A stretch of 6,201 nt of DNA from Chthonomonadaceae bacterium (GTDB lineage Bacteria > Armatimonadota > Chthonomonadetes > Chthonomonadales > Chthonomonadaceae), in assembly GCA_025355115.1 (NCBI GenBank), contig JANXLO010000693.1:1-6201 (forward strand), given 5' to 3'. Position 1 is the stretch's first letter. Every line of letters begins with the position of its first letter. Shown piece by piece: positions 6,016 through 6,201 of the stretch. Below the pieces are notes generated by a model, which did not search any database, was not told the origin of the DNA, and saw only the letters and a program-made list of their open reading frames with translations. The position numbers and the translations under genes are program-made.

Positions 6016-6201
6016 TCAGTTTGCGCCGCGGCTGTGCAGGAGAGCGAGAACTTCCGGATTGTCGGAGGCGAATGAGAGCGGCCTCTTGCCGTGCGATTGC
6101 GGGTTTTTTGCGTTGATAAGTGAGGGTTCTGCGTCCAGGAACTCCGTCACTTCAGCGGTCAGTCCCAGGACACAGGCCGCGGAGATGTCCATCGGGGCCC
6201 C
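6016..6201 (-). CDS. Ankyrin-repeat protein, C-terminal part (5' end outside the window)
   Basis: Sixty-one codons are visible from the right edge to TGA at 6018-6016. The frame covers the end of one ankyrin repeat (MDISAACVLGLTAEVTEFLD, then AEPSLINAKNP) and a final repeat (HGKRPLSFASDNPEVLALLH, then SRGAN). The protein stops exactly at the end of a repeat unit, as ankyrin proteins often do. Ankyrin repeats form helix-turn-helix stacks for protein binding; the partner cannot be inferred. Third codon positions are GC-rich, as in the neighbours. The gene is convergent with the ThuA-PQQ gene, with 29 bases between their stop codons and no clear terminator hairpin in that gap. Its use of TGA as a natural stop is a clue that TGA is a stop codon in this genome. 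Confidence 0.8.
   Translation of the reverse strand, partial: GAPMDISAACVLGLTAEVTEFLDAEPSLINAKNPQSHGKRPLSFASDNPEVLALLHSRGAN

Noticed and set aside
5987..6024. Terminator between the convergent ThuA-PQQ and ankyrin genes
   Set aside because: Only a 5 bp GCAAA/TTTGC pairing with a loop of 28 bases is present, and there is no T tract. That is too weak to call.

Overview
The window is about 60% GC and looks like bacterial chromosome. It shows no mobile element, CRISPR array, tRNA or rRNA. The likely source is an environmental bacterium of the Armatimonadota, Acidobacteriota or PVC (Planctomycetota/Verrucomicrobiota) type. This is an inference from three things: a short Cys-containing type IV-like prepilin of the kind I associate with Armatimonadota-like genomes, a secreted ThuA/LamG/PQQ multidomain protein, and ankyrin and retropepsin-PDZ proteins. 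No marker gene fixes the phylum.

Layout. Positions 1-74 (minus) hold the first codons of a gene that runs off the left edge; its reading frame is ambiguous. Positions 76-972 (minus) encode a secreted retropepsin-like aspartic protease with a C-terminal PDZ domain. Positions 973-1271 are intergenic, with a possible promoter and palindrome for the protease gene and a strong hairpin that may end the pilin transcript. Positions 1272-1682 (minus) hold a prepilin gene that is open for 136 codons apart from one in-frame TGA at 1395-1397. Positions 1683-1984 are an AT-richer divergent intergenic region. Positions 1985-5986 (plus) encode one very large exported protein: signal peptide, two ThuA domains, a LamG-like lectin fold and a complete PQQ dehydrogenase propeller. 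Positions 6016-6201 (minus) hold the 3' end of an ankyrin-repeat gene, convergent with the large gene.

How they fit together. The large protein is the main content. It joins a sugar- or alcohol-oxidising PQQ module, a carbohydrate-binding-like module and two ThuA domains, a family linked to trehalose use. This suggests extracytoplasmic oxidation and processing of a sugar, but the substrate is unknown. The pilin and protease are probably separate transcription units.

The two points most worth following are the in-frame TGA in the pilin, which falls where this kind of pilin tends to have a Cys and is followed by an intact pilin C-terminus, and the four-module fusion.
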